In this document: piece by piece, positions 35,497 through 44,446 of the stretch | Layout: the number at the start of each line of letters is the position of its first letter | Position numbering within the stretch: position 1 is the first letter of the stretch | Assembly: GCF_019443745.1 (NCBI RefSeq) | Contig: NZ_CP050948.1 | Span: 2,608,001 to 2,672,000 of the forward strand | Length of the DNA stretch: 64,000 nucleotides | Origin: Iamia sp. SCSIO 61187 | GTDB lineage: Bacteria; Actinomycetota; Acidimicrobiia; Acidimicrobiales; Iamiaceae | Direction of reading: 5' to 3' | Translations under genes and position numbers: made by a program | Notes under the pieces: generated by a model | Seen by the model: only the letters and a program-made list of their open reading frames with translations | Databases searched by the model: none | Told to the model about the DNA's origin: nothing

Positions 35497-37167
35497 TCAG
35501 GTGAGGCGTCGGTCCCCGGGGTTCACCACCCGCAGCCACCGGAAGCCGTAGCCCTCGAGCTCCAGCTCGACCCGACCCCGGGCGTCGAGCTCGGTGGCAC
35601 CGTCGCAGAGCTGGTCGACCAGGCGGGTCCCCTCCGGCTCGTCGGCGAGCTGCAGGGGCACCGTGCACGCCTCGGCGCCCAGGTTGTGGACGGCGATGGT
35701 GGAGGCCCCGTCGTGGCTGGTCCGGTGGGCGAGCACCGACCGGTGCGGCTGGTCGAGCACCTCCATCGCACCCCAGCCGAGCTCGGGCGCCTCGCGGTAC
35801 CGCTGGGCCAGGAGGGTGACGAACCGCAGCAGGGACGACGGGTCCCGCCGCTGGGCCTCGACGTTGACGTGCTCGGGGCCGAAGGCGCCCTCGACGACGG
35901 GTGCGGCGAGCCGGGAGGGGGCGGCCTCGGAGAACCCGCCGTTGCGATGGGTGTTCCACTGCATGGCCGTGCGCACCGCGCTGCGGCCCTCGGCCGAGAG
36001 CTCCTCCCCCATCCCGATCTCCTCGCCGTAGAACAGCACGGGCGTGCCGGGCAGCGAGAACAGCAGGCTGTACACCATGCGGATCCGGCGAGGGTCGCCG
36101 TCGAGCATCGGGGGCAGGCGGCGACGGAGGCCGCGCCCGTAGATCTGCATGTCGGGGTCGGGCCCGAAGGCGGCGAAGACCTCGGCCCGCTCGTCGTCGT
36201 CGAGCTTGTCCAGGGTGAGCTCGTCGTGGTTGCGGACGAAGGTCGCCCACTGGCAGTGCCTCGGCAGCTCGGGCCGGTCGCGCAGGGCCTCGACCAGAGG
36301 CTCGGCGTCGGCCCGGGCCAGGGCCAGGTAGAGGCGCTGCATGGTGATGAAGTCGAAGAGCATCGTGAGCTCGTCGCCGTCGTCCCCGCCCACGAACTCG
36401 TACTGCTGGTCGTGGGCGAGGTTGACCTCGCCGAGCATGATGGCGTCGCCCTGGCGGCGGCTGAGGAACGCCCGCAGGGTCTTCAGGTACGTGTGGGGGT
36501 CGGGGAGGCTCTCGTCGTGCAGCTGCGCCGTCTCGATGAAGAACGGCACGGCGTCGACGCGGAACCCCGACACGCCGAGCGAGAGCCAGAAGCCCATCAC
36601 CTTGGCGATCTCGTCCCGCACCGCGGGGTTGGAGACGTTGAGGTCGGGCTGGTGGCGGTAGAAGCGGTGCAGGTAGTGCTGCCCGGCCTTGTCGTCCCAC
36701 TGCCAGATGCTCGTCTCCTGGTCCGGGAAGACGATGTCGGACGGCTTGGTCGGCGGCGGGTCGTCGCTCCACACGTACCAGTCCCGGTAGCGGGAGCTCC
36801 GGCTGGCCCGGGCCGACCGGAACCAGGGGTGGCGGTCCGAGGTGTGGTTGACGACGAGGTCAACGATCACCCGGATGCCACGGTCGTTCGCGGTGCGGAA
36901 CAGCTCCACGATGTCGCCGTGGTTCCCGAGGCGGGGGTCCACCCCGTAGAAGTCGGTGATGTCGTAGCCGTCGTCGCGGTCGGGCGTCGGGTAGAAGGGC
37001 ATCAGCCACAGGCACGTGACCCCGAGCTCGGCCAGGTAGTCGAGGCGCTGCACGAGCCCCGCCACGTCGCCGGTGCCGTCGCCGTCCCAGTCGAGGAAGG
37101 TCTCGACGTCCAGGCAGTAGACGACGGCGGTCTTCCACCACAGGTCGCTGGTGTCGGTGATCTTCAC
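35497..37167 (-). CDS. GH13 alpha-amylase family enzyme, trehalose synthase-like
   Basis: 556 residues with the full GH13 barrel: region I DLVVNHTSDRHPWF, region II GFRVDAVPF with nucleophile Asp205, region III GEVNL with acid/base Glu247, and region IV RNHDELT with Asp315. The N-terminus (WWKTAVVYCLDVETFLDWDGDG) and C-terminal beta domain are those of GH13_16-like proteins related to trehalose synthase, although the sequence is not a typical TreS and the C-terminal maltokinase part is absent. It probably rearranges or hydrolyses an alpha-glucoside. ATGA overlap with the LLM gene upstream. Confidence 0.85.
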   Translation of the reverse strand: MKITDTSDLWWKTAVVYCLDVETFLDWDGDGTGDVAGLVQRLDYLAELGVTCLWLMPFYPTPDRDDGYDITDFYGVDPRLGNHGDIVELFRTANDRGIRVIVDLVVNHTSDRHPWFRSARASRSSRYRDWYVWSDDPPPTKPSDIVFPDQETSIWQWDDKAGQHYLHRFYRHQPDLNVSNPAVRDEIAKVMGFWLSLGVSGFRVDAVPFFIETAQLHDESLPDPHTYLKTLRAFLSRRQGDAIMLGEVNLAHDQQYEFVGGDDGDELTMLFDFITMQRLYLALARADAEPLVEALRDRPELPRHCQWATFVRNHDELTLDKLDDDERAEVFAAFGPDPDMQIYGRGLRRRLPPMLDGDPRRIRMVYSLLFSLPGTPVLFYGEEIGMGEELSAEGRSAVRTAMQWNTHRNGGFSEAAPSRLAAPVVEGAFGPEHVNVEAQRRDPSSLLRFVTLLAQRYREAPELGWGAMEVLDQPHRSVLAHRTSHDGASTIAVHNLGAEACTVPLQLADEPEGTRLVDQLCDGATELDARGRVELELEGYGFRWLRVVNPGDRRLT

Positions 37168-38132
37168 GGGCGGGTCACCTCCAGCTCGGGGAGCACCCGT
37201 TCACCGAAGGTGTCGATGAACTCCCTCTGGTCCTGGCCCACGTGGTGGAGGTTCACCATGTCGAACCCCACCTCGGCCAGCTCCTCGATCCACGCCACGT
37301 GGCGGGCCGGGTCGCTCGAGATCAGGACGGTGCCGTGCATGTCCTCGGGCCGGATCCGCTCTCCGACGAGGTCGAAGGCCTCGACGCTGTCGGTGTCCCA
37401 GCTCACCGGCGGGCCCACCACGTTCGTCCGCCACTGGTCGTGGGCGATGGCGAGGGCGGCGTCGTCGTCGGCGGCGTAGGAGACGTGGACCTGGACGGCC
37501 ATCCGACCGCGACCGCCGTTGCTGCGGTAGGCGTCGACGACCCGGCGGAGCTGCTCGACCGGCTGGTTGACGGTCACCAGGCCGTCGGCCCAGCCGGCGA
37601 CCCACGCCGCCGTCTCGACCGACACCGCAGCCCCGATGAGCGCCGGCGGCTCCTCGGGGAGGGTCCAGAGCCGCGCCCGGTCGACGGTGACCAGGCCGTC
37701 GTGGCTGACCTCCTCGCCGGCGAAGAGGGCCCGCATCACCTCGACGCACTCCAGGAGGCGGGCGTTGCGCACCTCCTTGCGGGGCCATCCGTCCCCGGTG
37801 ATGTGCTCGTTGGACGCCTCCCCCGACCCGAGCGCCACCCACAGGCGCCCCGGGAACATGGCCGACAGCGACGCCGCCGCCTGGGCGATGATCGCCGGGT
37901 GGTAGCGCTGCCCCGGAGCGTTCACCACGCCGTAGGTGAGGCCGGTGGTGGCGAGGGCGGCGCCGAGCCACGACCAGGCGAACCCGCTCTGGCCCTGCCG
38001 GGCGCTCCACGGGGCGAAGTGGTCCGAGCACATGCCCGCGGTGAACCCGGCGGACTCGGCCCGTTGCACCGCCTCCAGCAGCGCAGCCGGGTGGATCTGC
38101 TCGTGGGACGCGTGGAAGCCGACGATCGTCAT
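37164..38132 (-). CDS. TIGR03885-type LLM flavin oxidoreductase
   Basis: 322 residues of the luciferase-like fold with segments FTAGMCSDHFAPWSARQGQSGF, split by loops, and GRLWVALGSGEASNEHITG, matching the TIGR03885 subfamily of probable FMN-dependent, non-F420 oxidoreductases. It is co-translated with the GH13 enzyme. The reaction is unknown. The DosR-like box at 38187 lies 55 bp upstream of its start. Confidence 0.83.
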   Translation of the reverse strand: MTIVGFHASHEQIHPAALLEAVQRAESAGFTAGMCSDHFAPWSARQGQSGFAWSWLGAALATTGLTYGVVNAPGQRYHPAIIAQAAASLSAMFPGRLWVALGSGEASNEHITGDGWPRKEVRNARLLECVEVMRALFAGEEVSHDGLVTVDRARLWTLPEEPPALIGAAVSVETAAWVAGWADGLVTVNQPVEQLRRVVDAYRSNGGRGRMAVQVHVSYAADDDAALAIAHDQWRTNVVGPPVSWDTDSVEAFDLVGERIRPEDMHGTVLISSDPARHVAWIEELAEVGFDMVNLHHVGQDQREFIDTFGERVLPELEVTRP

Positions 38133-38186
38133 GGGTCCTGCGACTACCCGACGATCGCCACGCTCACCCGTTCGGCCGGCGCGGGG

Positions 38187-38201
38187 ATGACCTTCGGCCC
38201 T
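38187..38201. promoter_or_regulatory. DosR/DevR-like box 3
   Basis: ATGACCTTCGGCCCT, the reverse complement of box 1, between the LLM-GH13 operon and the DUF3048 gene. A weaker second copy (GGGACCCTCGGCGG) follows at 38206-38219. Confidence 0.52.
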
Positions 38202-38252
38202 GCCGGGGACCCTCGGCGGGGGCCACGATCGGGGTGGAAGGAGGAGGTCGAC

Positions 38253-38318
38253 GTGCGAGGTGCGATCAGCGCATCAGCCAGCACCATCGGCCCACGACCC
38301 CCTCGGCCGGTCCGGTGA
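38253..38318 (+). CDS. Possible 21-residue leader peptide
   Basis: GTG at 38253 follows AAGGAGGAGG, the strongest ribosome-binding site in this part of the window, and encodes 21 residues (MRGAISASASTIGPRPPRPV plus Arg). Its TGA overlaps the GTG of the DUF3048 gene (GTGA). It could be a leader that couples translation to the main gene, since the DUF3048 start has no good site of its own. Confidence 0.42.
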   Translation: MRGAISASASTIGPRPPRPVR

Positions 38319-39463
38319 CGGCGCCCGCCTCCAGCCCGTCCCGACCCGTCGGGCGACGGACCGTCGTCATCGCCGTCGCCGTCGTCGCCGCGCTGCTCCT
38401 CGGGGCGGCGCTCGTGGTCGTGATCTCCCGGGGCGACCCCGACGCCGAGCGCACGACCCCGCAGGGCGACCAGCCGACCACGGCGCCGGCGTCGGACACG
38501 ACCGAGGGGACGGTCCCGGGCCTGCGGTTCCTCCCCGAGGACGTCCCCGACGATGGCTCCCGTGCCCCGCTGACCGGCCTTCCCGTCGCCGACCCGCGCA
38601 CGCTCGACCGCCCTCTCCTGGCGATCAAGGTCGACAACCTCGACGTGCCCGGGGAGACCGCCCGACCGCAGACCGGCCTGGCCTTCGCCGACGTCGTCGT
38701 CGAGGAGGTGGTCGAGGGCGGGATCACCCGGTTCGTGCTCCTGATGCACTCGACCGACCCGCCGCCCGTCGGCCCGATCCGCTCGGCCCGCACCACCGAC
38801 GTGCACCTGCTCCCCGCCTTCGGCACGAGCCTCTTCGCCTACTCGGGCGGCAACCCGGGGGTGCTCGCCGCGGTCCGCGCCGCCCCGGCGATCCTCGACC
38901 GCGGTGGCGAGTCTCCTCCCGCCTACGTCCGGGTGCCGGACCGGTCGGCCCCGCACGACCTCTACCTGCGGACCGAGGTGGTCTGGGGTGACCCGGGCGT
39001 CGCCACGCCGCCGCCACCGCTGAGCGACTTCCGTCCCCGGGGCGCGCCGGTGAGCGGCGGCGAGCCGACCGGCGGCGTCGCCATCGACCACGGGGGCATG
39101 GCCTCGAGCCCGATCCGCTGGGAGTGGCAGCCCACCGTCCGGCGGTGGGTGCGGTACCAGCGGGAGTCGGTCCACGTCGACGGTGAGGGCTACGCCGTCG
39201 GTCCCCGCAACGTCGTCGTGGCCTTCACCGACTACCGCCCCAGCCCGGCCGATCCGCGGTCGCCGGAGGCGGTCACCGTCGGCGCCGGCGAGGCGTGGAT
39301 CCTGATCGACGGCAAGGTCGTCACCGGCCGGTGGGAGCGGCCGACCGAGGACTCCCCGTTCTCGCTCCTCGATGCCGCCGGCCGGCCGGTGCGGCTCTCC
39401 GCCGGCCGCACGTGGATCGAGCTGGTCGAGCCGGCCGCGGCGACGCTGCTGCCGGCGGCCTGA
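38315..39463 (+). CDS. DUF3048 (YerB-like) membrane-anchored protein
   Basis: 382 residues. One N-terminal helix (RTVVIAVAVVAALLLGAALVVV) anchors the protein outside the membrane. The DUF3048 domain follows with LLAIKVDNLDVPGETARPQTGL and HSTDPPPVGPIRSARTTDVHLL, the ligand site of YerB. Proposed family roles concern cell-wall or nucleotide scavenging but are not settled. I chose GTG 38315, just before the helix, because it overlaps the leader-peptide stop. Confidence 0.85.
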   Translation: MTAPASSPSRPVGRRTVVIAVAVVAALLLGAALVVVISRGDPDAERTTPQGDQPTTAPASDTTEGTVPGLRFLPEDVPDDGSRAPLTGLPVADPRTLDRPLLAIKVDNLDVPGETARPQTGLAFADVVVEEVVEGGITRFVLLMHSTDPPPVGPIRSARTTDVHLLPAFGTSLFAYSGGNPGVLAAVRAAPAILDRGGESPPAYVRVPDRSAPHDLYLRTEVVWGDPGVATPPPPLSDFRPRGAPVSGGEPTGGVAIDHGGMASSPIRWEWQPTVRRWVRYQRESVHVDGEGYAVGPRNVVVAFTDYRPSPADPRSPEAVTVGAGEAWILIDGKVVTGRWERPTEDSPFSLLDAAGRPVRLSAGRTWIELVEPAAATLLPAA

Positions 39464-39467
39464 TCCC

Positions 39468-39917
39468 GTGTCGCGCCCCCGGCTCCCTCCTCGCTGGTTC
39501 ATCCGGGCCTTCTGGTTCGCCCACCGCCGCGTCGTCCGTCTGACGGGTGGCCGCCTCGGTCTGTGGCGACCGAAGCCGGGTGGGTGGGGAGCGCTGCGCC
39601 TCACCACCGTGGGTCGGCGGACAGGCCGCGACCGCAGCGTCCGGGTCGGTTACATCGAGGATGGGCCGACCCTCGTCACCATGGCCATGAACGGGTGGGG
39701 GACGGCCGAGCCGGCGTGGTGGCTCAACCTCCAGGCCCACCCCGACGCCCGGGTCGAGACCCGCGACGGACCCCGTCTCGTGACCGCCCGGGCGGCGCAC
39801 GGCGAGGAGCGGGAGCGACTGTGGTCGTGCTGGCGGGAGATCGACGAGCACCTCGATGCCTTCGCGGCGCGCCGTCCGACCAAGACCGCCGTCGTGGTGC
39901 TCGAACCCCGCGCCTGA
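39468..39917 (+). CDS. Ddn-type deazaflavin (F420)-dependent nitroreductase-family protein
   Basis: 149 residues of the split beta-barrel Ddn/DUF385 family: LRLTTVGRRTGRDRSVRVGYIED, split by one turn, then WWLNLQAHPDARVE and RAAHGEERERLWSCW. Members reduce quinones or nitro compounds with F420H2. Starts 5 nt after the DUF3048 gene, so the two are probably co-transcribed. Confidence 0.87.
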   Translation: MSRPRLPPRWFIRAFWFAHRRVVRLTGGRLGLWRPKPGGWGALRLTTVGRRTGRDRSVRVGYIEDGPTLVTMAMNGWGTAEPAWWLNLQAHPDARVETRDGPRLVTARAAHGEERERLWSCWREIDEHLDAFAARRPTKTAVVVLEPRA

Positions 39918-39998
39918 CCATCACGAGGACGACCGGCAGAGGCGCGAACCGGCGACATCTCCGACGCTGCGACGCTCAGCCAGCAAGACCCTCGTTGG

Positions 39999-40017
39999 CC
40001 ATCGCAGGTTGCGATGG
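39999..40017. terminator. Hairpin between convergent genes
   Basis: CCATCGCA and TGCGATGG make a perfect 8-bp stem with a 3-nt loop between the Ddn-type and MarR genes. Confidence 0.55.
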
Positions 40018-40051
40018 GTCGCAGGTGCGCGGCCCGCCCCCTGGGCTGGCC

Positions 40052-40510
40052 TCAGCGCCGGGCGGGCACCCCGGCGACGACGTCGGTGACGGCGGCCAGG
40101 TCGGCCTCGATCCGGGCCTGCGCCTCCGGGGTCAGCCCCAGCGCCGCCTCCCAGTCGTGCAGCGCCTGGTTCACGGCCTCGGCCTTGGCGCGACCGACGT
40201 CGGTCAGCTCCACGATGATGCGCCGCCGGTCGCGGGGGTCGGGGCGACGCGAGACCCAGCCGGCGGCGACGAGGCGCTCGATGGTGAGGCTCATCCCGCC
40301 GGTGGTGCGGCCGAGGATCGCGCACAGCTCGACCGGCGACGAGCGCCCCCGCCGCATGAGCGCCAGCACCAGGTAGTCCGAGACGGTGATGCCGTGGGGT
40401 TCGACCAGGTCGTCGAGGACCCGGGTCACGAGCATGTTGAGCCTCACCACCCGGGTGAGCAGCCCCACCTCGATCTCGGGGATGCCCGCCTCGGCGGACC
40501 AGGAGCTCAC
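40052..40510 (-). CDS. MarR-family transcriptional regulator
   Basis: 152 residues with a winged helix: VSDYLVLALMRRGRSSPVEL, split by a turn, then GRTTGGMSLTIERLVAAGWVSRRPDPRDRR. It is co-translated with the amidohydrolase gene (GTGA overlap) and is the probable repressor of this operon. A palindrome AAGTTACTT lies in the operon promoter. Ligand unknown. Confidence 0.87.
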   Translation of the reverse strand: MSSWSAEAGIPEIEVGLLTRVVRLNMLVTRVLDDLVEPHGITVSDYLVLALMRRGRSSPVELCAILGRTTGGMSLTIERLVAAGWVSRRPDPRDRRRIIVELTDVGRAKAEAVNQALHDWEAALGLTPEAQARIEADLAAVTDVVAGVPARR

Positions 40511-41727
40511 GGCTCGATCCCGAACCGACCGAGACCGAACGCCTCGACGGCGTTGCCGCGCAGGAAGGCGACGGTGTCGGCCTCGTCCATGCCGGCGGTG
40601 GCGCAGAGGCGGTGCGCGACCTGGCGCGAGCGGGGCCAGGTGCCGTCGGCGTGGGGGTAGTCGGTCTCGAACAGGATCGACCCCATCCCCACCGCCTCCC
40701 GGGAGCTGAGCCCGTGCTGGTCGTCGAAGATGCAGCCGTAGACGCGACCGGGCACGTACGAGCTGGGCGCCCGGGGGAGGTCGACGCCGCCGACCCCGTC
40801 GCGCCACACGATGTCGGCCCGCTCGAGCAGGTAGGGCATCCACCCGATCTGGCTCTCGGCGTACACGACCTTGAGCTCGGGGAACCGCTCCAGGGTCCCG
40901 GAGAAGATCCAGTCGCACAGCGAGCCCTGGGCGTTCTGGGCGCTGAGCGCCATGCTCACCGCCAGCGGCGCGTCGGGGGAGGTGGTCGGCATCTGCGACG
41001 ACGACCCGATGTGCATCGTCACGGTCGTGGCCGTCTCCTGGCAGGCCCGCCACAGCGGGTCCCACGCCCCTGAGTGCATGGACGAGAACCCGAGCCGCGC
41101 CGGGTTCTCGGAGAAGGCGATGGCGTAGGAGCCCTTCGCCGCGCACCGGCGCACCTCGTCGGCCGCGAGGTCGGCGTCCCACAGCGGGATCAGGGTGAGG
41201 GGGATGAGTCGGTGACGGCCCGCCCCGCCCGACCACTCGTCGATCATCCAGTCGTTGTAGATGCGGATGCACCGGAGGGCGAGGTCCTTGTCCTCGCGCT
41301 CGGCGAAGCCCTGGCCGCAGAAGCGAGGGAAGGTGTTCGGGAAGTTGACGGCGGCCTCGACGTGGTTGGCGTCCATGTCGACGAGGCGGGCCGCCTGGTC
41401 GTGGGCGCCGTCGCGGAAGTCCTCGTAGATGGCGGGCACGTTGACGACCTCGGCCTGCTCCATCCCGACGGGGGCGTGGAGGCGGCCGGTGGGCATGGCG
41501 AGGTCGTCGTAGAGCCAGACGTCGCACCACTGCCCGTCGGGCGTGCCCCGCTCGAAGCCGTAGTGGCCGCCGGTGAAGGACAGCGTGACCCGCTCCCGGG
41601 AGACCCGGGGGCCGCCGTCCCGCAGCGAGGCGGGGAGCTCGCGCTGCCACAGGTCCCGGGGCTCGAGGATGTGGTCGTCGACCGAGATGATGCGGGGCAG
41701 GTCCTCGACGGCAGGGGTGACGGGCAT
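40507..41727 (-). CDS. Amidohydrolase_2 family metal-dependent hydrolase
   Basis: 406 residues with a TIM-barrel of the ACMSD-like group. An N-terminal SVDDHILEPRDLW holds the first metal-binding motif, and FETDYPHADGTWPRSR is the conserved C-terminal one. Members decarboxylate or hydrolyse aromatic or heterocyclic intermediates. ATG 41727 has AGGAG 6 nt upstream. Co-regulated with the MarR gene; a related gene lies at 61642. Confidence 0.87.
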   Translation of the reverse strand: MPVTPAVEDLPRIISVDDHILEPRDLWQRELPASLRDGGPRVSRERVTLSFTGGHYGFERGTPDGQWCDVWLYDDLAMPTGRLHAPVGMEQAEVVNVPAIYEDFRDGAHDQAARLVDMDANHVEAAVNFPNTFPRFCGQGFAEREDKDLALRCIRIYNDWMIDEWSGGAGRHRLIPLTLIPLWDADLAADEVRRCAAKGSYAIAFSENPARLGFSSMHSGAWDPLWRACQETATTVTMHIGSSSQMPTTSPDAPLAVSMALSAQNAQGSLCDWIFSGTLERFPELKVVYAESQIGWMPYLLERADIVWRDGVGGVDLPRAPSSYVPGRVYGCIFDDQHGLSSREAVGMGSILFETDYPHADGTWPRSRQVAHRLCATAGMDEADTVAFLRGNAVEAFGLGRFGIEP

Positions 41728-41759
41728 GGTGCTCCTCGACGGATGGATCGCTATGTGCC

Positions 41760-41768
41760 AAGTTACTT
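41760..41768. promoter_or_regulatory. Palindrome AAGTTACTT, candidate MarR operator
   Basis: A perfect palindrome centred in the 70-bp gap between the divergent amidohydrolase and cupin genes. It is AT-rich in GC-rich surroundings, so it stands out. Confidence 0.4.
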
Positions 41769-41797
41769 TCCACACACCTACCTGTCACGGAGCCCCG

Positions 41798-42280
41798 ATG
41801 AGCGACGACCGGCCCGGTCCCCTGATCTCCTCGATCGACGAGCACCCGTGGACCGAGGTGAAGGCCCAGTCCCACGACGGCCGCCGGACCTCGGTCTGGG
41901 AGAAGTTCCTGGAGTGGTCGCCGGCGCGCCTCGTCGTCTACGCCCGCTACGACCCGGGGATGGTCGTCGAACGCCACGGGCACGCCTCGGACCACTTCGT
42001 GTTCGTGGTCAGCGGCGAGCTCACCGTCGGGGACCGGGTCTGCTCGCCCGGCACCCACATCAGCCTCGAGCAGGGAGCCGTGTTCGGCCCCCTGGTGGCC
42101 GGACCCGAGGGCGCCACCCTCTACGAGATCATGTGCGGGGACCCGCGCGCCGTCCCCGCCGACCCCGAGGGCTTCGAGCGCCTGCTGGCCGAGCGCGGCA
42201 TCGAGCCCCTCCCCAACCCCCCGGTCCCCTGGCCCACGTGGCTGGCCGACCGCACCGACGGCGACCCCGGCGCTCCCTGA
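41798..42280 (+). CDS. Cupin-domain protein (ChrR-like)
   Basis: 160 residues with the cupin metal motif VERHGHASDHFVFVVSGEL and a second motif LEQGAVFGPLVAGPEG. It resembles ChrR-like cupins and may bind the same compound as the divergent amidohydrolase. GGAG lies 7 nt before the ATG. Confidence 0.78.
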   Translation: MSDDRPGPLISSIDEHPWTEVKAQSHDGRRTSVWEKFLEWSPARLVVYARYDPGMVVERHGHASDHFVFVVSGELTVGDRVCSPGTHISLEQGAVFGPLVAGPEGATLYEIMCGDPRAVPADPEGFERLLAERGIEPLPNPPVPWPTWLADRTDGDPGAP

Positions 42281-42298
42281 TCGGCGGAGGCCGGCCGC

Positions 42299-44446
42299 TC
42301 AGCCGGCGAGACGGTGGACGGTGACGTCGTTGGGACCGGTGCGGAGGAGGGCGTCGTCGACCATGACGACGACCTCGGCGCCTCCGTCGGTGGGGACGGC
42401 CGGGGCCACCGCGCCCACGACGCCGTTGACGGCGACGGCGAGCTGCTCGCCCACCAGGTCGGCGGCCACGCCCAGCCTCACCAGGGCGGGCACCCGGGTG
42501 GGATCGTCCGCCAGGTCGTAGCGGCTGGGATCTCGCAGGGTGGCCTCGACCGGGCGCAGGTCGGCGTCCGCGCCGACGTCGGTGCCGACGAGGTCGGCGT
42601 GTGGTCCGATGCGCCAGAAGCGCCCCGCCCCCGACCCCCCGTCGAGGAAGCGGTCGACGGCGGCGTCGGCCACGCTCTCCCGGCCGGTCTCGGGATCGAT
42701 CGAGATGGGGTCGAGCGACGCCACCCCGAAGGCGTGGACGTCGGCGCCGTGGAAGGGCTTGGCCTCGTCGTCCCGCCCGGCGCCGAGCGCCGACGTGCCG
42801 TCGATCTCCCAGGGGATGTCGACGTCGAGGACGTCGGCGATCGTCGGGAGGACGTCGACGGTCAGGACGTTGGCGTCGCTGACGCGGCCGTCGCGCTGGC
42901 CCGGCTCCTTGACGAGCAGCGGTACCCAGGCCAGCTCGCCGAGGGTCGGCTCGGTGAGGGGCTGGCCCTCGATGCCCCGGATGGGCCGACCGGCGTGGAA
43001 GGAGATGCCATGGTCGGCGGTGAGCACGACGAGCGCCTCGTCGTAGAGGTCGCGCTCGCGGAGCGTGGCGAGCAGCTCCCCCACGAGGCCGTCCAGGTAG
43101 GCCACCTGCAGCTGGAGGCGCTGGCGGGCCAGCGTCGGGAACCACTCCTCCTCGGCCCAGTCGTCCTCGATGCGGCCCGAGTCGGCCGCCGGCGGCTCGT
43201 AGCGGGCGCCGGAGGGCAGGTACCGGTAGGGCACGTGGGGCAGGAGGATGTGGAGGTAGTGCAGGGTGGCCGAGTCGTCCTCGAGGCCGTCGAGGAGCTG
43301 GCGGAACCGGCTCGGTTGGTTGATGTGGAAGTCGGCGAAGACGTCCTCGCCCGATCCGGCGGCGTCGGCCTCTGCGTCGACGTCGGCCTCCGCCTCGGCC
43401 TCGGCCTCGGCGTCCGCTTCGGCCTCGACGAAGCCGGCGGTGACGTCGCCGGCGTCACCGGAGAGCGACAGCCGGGCCCGCATCACGTCCACGGCATCGC
43501 CGAGGAGCGACCCGGACCCGACGGTCGCGGGCGGTGCGTCGACCTCGCACAGGTCGGTGGGGCACAGGCGCGTGGTCGACTCGGTGACCTTCATGGCGTA
43601 GGTGTCACCGAGGAGGGTGAAGAGGCTCTCGGGGTGGTCCGACGCGAGGGGCGCGGCCCCGTCCCTCGGCATCGTGCCGGTGGCGATCGACGACACCGCG
43701 TAGCCCGTCGAGCTGCTCACCGCGGTGGTGTTGCGGAAGAAGGTCGAACCCGCGGCCAGCTCGGCCAGGTTGGGGTACAGCTCGTCGTCCACGGTGCCGT
43801 CGGAGCGCATGATGGCCGTGAGCGGCAGCTCGTCGAGCACGAGCATCACGACCGGGGCCGGTGACCCGACGGCGGTCCGGGCCACCTCGACGTCGTCCCC
43901 GGCGACGAGGGGGGCGGTGTCGGAGGCGAAGAGGAACAGGGCGACGAAGGCCACCGGGGCGACGGACGCGAACCGCAGCCACAGCCGGGCCGCCGCCGCC
44001 CGGGCGACCAGGACCGTGCCGAGGACGGCCCCGACGACGGCGAGCGCCATCAGCGGCCACCCGCTCACCAGGCTGCGGCCGGCCTGCACGGCGAACACCC
44101 AGACCAGCACGGCCGCGATGGCCAGGTGGACGACCCTCCGAGCGATGCCGGAGACCAGACCCACCGTCGCCTCGACCAGCCACAGCGCGAGGGGCACGGC
44201 CCCGGCGACGAGCAGCGCGAACCGCACGATGTCGGCGGCCTCGGCGTTGCGGAAGACGAACTGGCTGGGGGTGCGCCCGAACAGGTCGAGGACGGGCTGG
44301 GCCACGGCGAAGCCCGACAGGGCGAAGATCTCGACGAAGGCGGCGCCCTCGCGTCGCCACCACGAGGGTGCCTCAGTGGCCTCGGACCCGGACGGACGGA
44401 GCCCGCTCGATGGCTCGTCCGGCCCCCGGTCCGCGACGAGAGTCAC
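42299..44446 (-). CDS. Membrane sulfatase-fold hydrolase with acidic repeat
   Basis: 715 residues: about five N-terminal helices, then a large extracellular domain of the alkaline phosphatase/sulfatase fold. The metal Asp is in VMLVLDELPLTAI and later ligands are in LTADHGISFHAG. The nucleophile site reads SSSTGYAVSSIATGTMP with Thr or Ser, not the C/S-x-P-x-R of true sulfatases, so a phosphotransferase or phosphoesterase is more likely. An acidic low-complexity run (VEAEADAEAEAEAEADVDAE) near residue 360 is an insertion in the domain. GTG start overlaps the methyltransferase stop. Confidence 0.8.
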   Translation of the reverse strand: MTLVADRGPDEPSSGLRPSGSEATEAPSWWRREGAAFVEIFALSGFAVAQPVLDLFGRTPSQFVFRNAEAADIVRFALLVAGAVPLALWLVEATVGLVSGIARRVVHLAIAAVLVWVFAVQAGRSLVSGWPLMALAVVGAVLGTVLVARAAAARLWLRFASVAPVAFVALFLFASDTAPLVAGDDVEVARTAVGSPAPVVMLVLDELPLTAIMRSDGTVDDELYPNLAELAAGSTFFRNTTAVSSSTGYAVSSIATGTMPRDGAAPLASDHPESLFTLLGDTYAMKVTESTTRLCPTDLCEVDAPPATVGSGSLLGDAVDVMRARLSLSGDAGDVTAGFVEAEADAEAEAEAEADVDAEADAAGSGEDVFADFHINQPSRFRQLLDGLEDDSATLHYLHILLPHVPYRYLPSGARYEPPAADSGRIEDDWAEEEWFPTLARQRLQLQVAYLDGLVGELLATLRERDLYDEALVVLTADHGISFHAGRPIRGIEGQPLTEPTLGELAWVPLLVKEPGQRDGRVSDANVLTVDVLPTIADVLDVDIPWEIDGTSALGAGRDDEAKPFHGADVHAFGVASLDPISIDPETGRESVADAAVDRFLDGGSGAGRFWRIGPHADLVGTDVGADADLRPVEATLRDPSRYDLADDPTRVPALVRLGVAADLVGEQLAVAVNGVVGAVAPAVPTDGGAEVVVMVDDALLRTGPNDVTVHRLAG

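Noticed and set aside
39918-40051. tRNA or attachment site
   Set aside because: No cloverleaf or TpsiC-type motif can be drawn; only a short terminator-like hairpin is present.
42299-44446. True sulfatase
   Set aside because: The formylglycine motif C/S-x-P-x-R is absent at the nucleophile site.
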